Assembly: GCA_012026855.1 (NCBI GenBank)
Contig: VEOV01000258.1
Coordinates: forward strand, 1 to 9,603
Length of the DNA stretch: 9,603 bases
Origin: Geobacter sp.
GTDB taxonomy: Bacteria > Desulfobacterota > Desulfuromonadia > Geobacterales > DSM-12255
Direction: 5' to 3'
Part shown: positions 6,471 through 9,603 of the stretch, one piece after another
Layout of the letters: the number at the start of each line of letters is the position of its first letter
Position numbering within the stretch: the stretch's first letter is position 1
Notes under the pieces: model-generated
Seen by the model: the letters and a program-made list of their open reading frames with translations, nothing else
Databases searched by the model: none
What the model was told of the DNA's origin: nothing
Position numbers and translations under genes: made by a program

Positions 6471-7088
6471 ATGGAAAGCTCAAGAAAATATACTGGAGTT
6501 CACGCCCTTGGCACAACCGCAATCCTGGTTCATTTCGGAATGGTTGTCATCGGCATCGCTGCTTTGCTTTCCGGCCTCCTGGCCGATGACTACAAGAAAG
6601 TCGAGCACTGGGGATTTACCATCCATAGCTGGATCGGTATAGCCGGAGCTGCTATTGTGTTGCTGCGCGTGATGTTGGGCATTGTCGGTCCACGCGATCT
6701 CCGGTTCCCCAACTGGGTGCCATATACGCATGAAAGACTTTCGTATGTAAAAGAGGACATCATAAGCTTGCGCACGTTGAACTTGCCACCTCGGCCGCCA
6801 CATTTCGGGGTTGCGGGACTGATACAGCTATTTGGACTTGTCGTGTTTCTGTTGGTTGCCTTGAGCGGCACGTTTTTATTTTTCAAAATTGACCCCGGCC
6901 ACAAGGCACATGGAATTGTCCATTCAGTAAAGGAAGTCCATGAAGTGGGCCTGTTTCTCATTCCGCTTTTCCTTACGCTGCATACGGGCGGGATTCTGCT
7001 GCACGCCATGCAGGGGCGTCATGTCTGGCGCAAGATGTTCTTCATGAATCGGCCTGCCAGGCAAACCAGTGGGATGAAGACGTTTTAG
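6471..7088 (+). CDS. Cytochrome b561/b6-type di-heme membrane protein
   Basis: A 205-residue inner-membrane protein with four hydrophobic helices at about 14-36, 52-72, 114-138 and 157-180, the layout of the prokaryotic cytochrome b561 / Ni-Fe-hydrogenase cytochrome b family. Candidate haem-ligand histidines sit in or at the ends of helices: H21 (helix 1), H46/H52 (start of helix 2), H157 and H171 (helix 4). Such subunits pass electrons between the quinone pool and a partner, usually a dehydrogenase or a multihaem c-type cytochrome. No partner is encoded beside it in this window, so its electron donor or acceptor is unknown. ATG 6471 has AAGGA 5 bases upstream. The gene is intermediate in base composition between the GC-rich left part and the A/T-rich flanks. 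A MITE-like hairpin begins 17 bases after its stop codon. Confidence 0.85.
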   Translation: MESSRKYTGVHALGTTAILVHFGMVVIGIAALLSGLLADDYKKVEHWGFTIHSWIGIAGAAIVLLRVMLGIVGPRDLRFPNWVPYTHERLSYVKEDIISLRTLNLPPRPPHFGVAGLIQLFGLVVFLLVALSGTFLFFKIDPGHKAHGIVHSVKEVHEVGLFLIPLFLTLHTGGILLHAMQGRHVWRKMFFMNRPARQTSGMKTF

Positions 7089-7104
7089 GACATATTCAAT
7101 CGAT

Positions 7105-7212
7105 CTGTTTAGGGGGGGCGTAATGGTGTCAGGGCTACACTACTGACAAATAGCCATAGACTAGGCCTTGTTAAATGTGTAGCCCTGACACCATTGTTCT
7201 CCCCTAAAACAG
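7105..7212. repeat. 108-bp MITE-like inverted repeat forming one long hairpin
   Basis: A perfect 19-bp inverted repeat (7122-7140 with 7177-7195, reading AATGGTGTCAGGGCTACAC inward) is extended outward by CTGTTTAGGGG (7105-7115) against its complement at 7202-7212 with one inserted base. It is extended inward by a 6-bp stem (7144-7149 with 7168-7173, one G-U pair) after a symmetric 3x3 internal loop. Nearly the whole element can fold into a single hairpin. The GGTGTCAGG core recalls palindromes linked to REP/IS200-type Y1 transposases; that is a resemblance from memory and no transposase is present. No target-site duplication is evident. Confidence 0.7.
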
Positions 7213-7302
7213 TAGTCATAACGGATGAGATTATATAAAGGCTTAAATTTGCCCCTCTGCTCATAAAATAGTTGGTTGCAGCCAAAATCCGGAGTACTCC
7301 TG

Positions 7303-9603
7303 ATGACAATAAAGAGATATAAATTAGTATTTTACGCCGATATATCTGACGGCCATGACATCGCACAGGTGAAAAGCAATCTTGCAGTGCTATTTAAAAT
7401 AGCAGCGCCAGATGTCGAACGATTATTTACTAACATCCCGGTAACGATAAAAGCAGATTTGACTCATGAAGCTGCGGTCAATTATAAATCTGTTTTTGAA
7501 AAAACCGGGGGCATGTGTTTGATCGAACCAATGGAGTTTGCAAAGAATAACACAAACGACATTATGGTTAATAACGGAGAGAATTACAGCGTTAATTTAA
7601 TGAGTTGTCCAAAGTGCTTATTCGAGCAATCTCAATCAAAGATATGTATAAAGTGCGGAATTGTAATCGAAAAGTTTTTGGAGCAACAGGAGAAATTTGA
7701 ACAGAAAACAGTCGATAATATAACTGGCGATGACGAAGTGTACCCAGAGAGCTTAGGCATTAAGAAAAACATATTCTCTATAAACTATTTGGTGGCAAAT
7801 TTGAAATATGTTGTTGTTTTCTTATTGGTGATCGGAGCGAGCGTCTTTTGGATTGCAAATTATTATTTCAGTGCAGAGAAAAGATTAAGCCAAGCCACTC
7901 CTCCTAGAGTTTATCCAATATGGCTAAAATCATTTAATAAACAAAACATGGTTAACTCAGTTAACATGACAAGCGATGGTGGATTTATTGTAGCCGGGAG
8001 AACAGCACCACTGTCTGTTCTGCACCGACAGGATGCCTGGATAATTAAGCTTGACAAAGGAGGCAATATTCAATGGCAGCGAGGCTTCACCAGTAAAGGA
8101 TTGGACGACTTCAATTCTATAGTTCAAGCAAAAGATGGCGGTTATCTTGCGGTGGGCAAAATAACCGCAGTTGATGAACATTCAATGCCTCAAAGCACTC
8201 AGGGTTTTCTGGTCAAAATTTCTACGCAAGGAACAGTTCAGTGGCAAAGAACGATTCCGGATGTCGTTTACAATTCAATTGACCAAGCATCTAACGGAGA
8301 TGTGTTTTTATTCGGTAGGTCTATAAGTTCAGACAATTCGGCTTTGATAGCAAAGCTTAGCTCAGATGGCCAGTACAAATGGCAAAAAGATTACGGAAAG
8401 GACAAATGGAGCGTTGTCAAACAAACATCAGATGGCGGATGTATAGTTCTTGGAATGCCATATGATCTTGTTGGTGTTGAGGCGCTAGTCATGAAAATAG
8501 ATAGTGCCGGTGCAGTGCAATGGCGGCAACAATATGTTGGTGATTTGAATGCTGTCGAAGAGATGGCTGATGGTGGATTCATTTTGGCTGGTTCTATCAA
8601 ACATATTTCAAATGAAGTAGTTGTAAACACGATCGATGATGGACATCATAGATATCGGCGCGTATTAGGCGGCACAAAAACTACTCAAGCTCGGCTACTA
8701 AGGCTTGACCGTAATGGTGTTGCCCAGTGGCATAAGCGATATAGCGACAGCTCTTTTACGTTCGAGTCTCTACATAAAACCAAGGATGGTAATTTGCTTG
8801 CCTCCGGTAACACCGTTGATTTTTATCCCGCTGATAAAGATTTAAGCATCATGAGTCTTAAAGAAAACGGGTCAATAAACTGGCAGAAAACTTACAAAAA
8901 ACCATATCAAGAAATTTCATATTATTTACAACCTACGACCGATGGTGGGTATCTGATAAAAGGCACTACAATCTCTTCTAATGGACACCAAATAAGATCA
9001 GTTATTGGGAAAACGGACAGCTCAGGCGAACTTCCAGGGCCTAAATTACAAGCTACTAACAGTTTAAAATCGATAATTGAGAACGCAGCTCTTCCCCCCC
9101 ATAACTCTATAACTGCAAGTGTACATGATGTAATGCCGAGTTATAACGGTTCACAACTACTTACTTTTGATCCGCTGCTCAAAATTGCATGTTTATACCC
9201 CCCTGAACCTAAATTGGAAGTGACTTCAGCCACAATCTACTCAGGGAAGATAGTACGGTTAAATGCTCCTGAACCTAAATTTGAATTAATTTCAAACGCC
9301 AGCAGTCTAGGACAAATAGGACCTGTGGCAAAGAGCGACTTAATTAAAGACGTGATGAGATTGGAGAATTTAGGGGGGGCTGATCTGACTATTAAAAAAT
9401 TGAAGATTAAAAGTATCGATAATCGTTCAATCATTGCCCGAATGTGGGCGTTGATCACGCTGCAACCTGCTCCATCTTTTTCAATTAATCAAGACTGTAC
9501 CACAATAAAGCCTGACAACTTTTGTGCTTTCAGAGTGGATATGAAATCAGGAATTATCGGAGAGAACAATGCACTACTGACAATTGTTTCAAATGACCTG
9601 GAC
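7303..9603 (+). CDS. Large membrane protein: N-terminal domain, zinc ribbon, TM helix, seven-bladed propeller, ASH-type domain (3' end outside window)
   Basis: An open frame of 767 codons that reaches the window edge without a stop. GGAG lies 8 bases before ATG 7303. Residues 4-80 (YKLVFYADISDGHD onward) form a small alpha/beta-looking domain I associate with N-termini of Geobacter proteins. A zinc ribbon follows, C102-P-K-C105 and C115-I-K-C118. One membrane helix lies at about 168-187, so the N-part should be cytoplasmic and the rest outside. Seven propeller-like repeats begin at W207, W258, W314, W360, W407, W476 and W527. Each carries a form of DGG(x)I(x)2G followed by a KLD-x2-G-x2-QW ending; the fifth has an insertion at about 437-462. 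A linker (579-670) contains the near-repeats PEPKLEV and PEPKFEL. From about 673 an ASH/HYDIN 'choice-of-anchor D' domain starts (NLGGADLTI 689-697, C732, C741, then LLTIVSND) and is cut by the window edge. Function unknown; a surface or envelope sensing or binding role is inferred. A/T-rich. Confidence 0.88.
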   Translation, partial: MTIKRYKLVFYADISDGHDIAQVKSNLAVLFKIAAPDVERLFTNIPVTIKADLTHEAAVNYKSVFEKTGGMCLIEPMEFAKNNTNDIMVNNGENYSVNLMSCPKCLFEQSQSKICIKCGIVIEKFLEQQEKFEQKTVDNITGDDEVYPESLGIKKNIFSINYLVANLKYVVVFLLVIGASVFWIANYYFSAEKRLSQATPPRVYPIWLKSFNKQNMVNSVNMTSDGGFIVAGRTAPLSVLHRQDAWIIKLDKGGNIQWQRGFTSKGLDDFNSIVQAKDGGYLAVGKITAVDEHSMPQSTQGFLVKISTQGTVQWQRTIPDVVYNSIDQASNGDVFLFGRSISSDNSALIAKLSSDGQYKWQKDYGKDKWSVVKQTSDGGCIVLGMPYDLVGVEALVMKIDSAGAVQWRQQYVGDLNAVEEMADGGFILAGSIKHISNEVVVNTIDDGHHRYRRVLGGTKTTQARLLRLDRNGVAQWHKRYSDSSFTFESLHKTKDGNLLASGNTVDFYPADKDLSIMSLKENGSINWQKTYKKPYQEISYYLQPTTDGGYLIKGTTISSNGHQIRSVIGKTDSSGELPGPKLQATNSLKSIIENAALPPHNSITASVHDVMPSYNGSQLLTFDPLLKIACLYPPEPKLEVTSATIYSGKIVRLNAPEPKFELISNASSLGQIGPVAKSDLIKDVMRLENLGGADLTIKKLKIKSIDNRSIIARMWALITLQPAPSFSINQDCTTIKPDNFCAFRVDMKSGIIGENNALLTIVSNDLD

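Noticed and set aside
7213..7302. Promoter for the propeller gene around the TATAAA at 7234-7239
   Set aside because: No -35-like hexamer at a suitable distance; the A/T-rich context makes a chance TATAAA likely.
7109..7366. Minus-strand frame of 85 codons across the hairpin repeat
   Set aside because: It runs through the palindromic element and into the opposite strand of the start of the propeller gene; no ribosome-binding site or recognisable domain.

Overview
The window looks like a chromosomal segment of a Geobacter-type member of the Desulfuromonadota. This is inferred from the style of the housekeeping proteins, the presence of an N-terminal domain plus zinc-ribbon arrangement that I associate with that group, and GC-rich palindromic intergenic repeats that resemble ones I recall from Geobacter genomes. 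None of this was checked against a database.

Left part (about 1-5340) is GC-rich and ordinary: a complete UvrD/PcrA helicase (126-2327, +); a stand-alone cyclic-nucleotide-binding-domain protein (2557-3003, -); a QueG-like double [4Fe-4S] protein (3147-3989, -); and, divergent from it, an MFS transporter with a TTG start (4096-5337, +). Two different long palindromic repeats (2330-2537 and 3037-3155) bracket the cyclic-nucleotide-binding gene. The second supplies the stop codon of the QueG-like gene.

Right part (about 5340-9603) is visibly richer in A+T and has an accessory look: a hairpin terminator (5456-5492); an array of four 12-bp palindromic motifs spaced 25, 20 and 20 bp (5514-5590); a secreted DUF4124-DUF1566 protein (5631-6254); a four-helix cytochrome b561-type membrane protein (6471-7088); a 108-bp hairpin-forming MITE-like repeat (7105-7212); and a large open gene that starts at 7303 and runs off the window. 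That last gene encodes a cytoplasmic domain, a zinc ribbon, one membrane helix, a seven-bladed beta-propeller and the beginning of an ASH/HYDIN-type domain.

The genes do not form one obvious pathway. The strongest candidates for something undescribed are the large membrane-spanning zinc-ribbon/propeller/ASH protein and the operator-like array in front of the DUF1566 gene. No CRISPR array, rRNA, tRNA, transposase gene or complete insertion sequence was seen.
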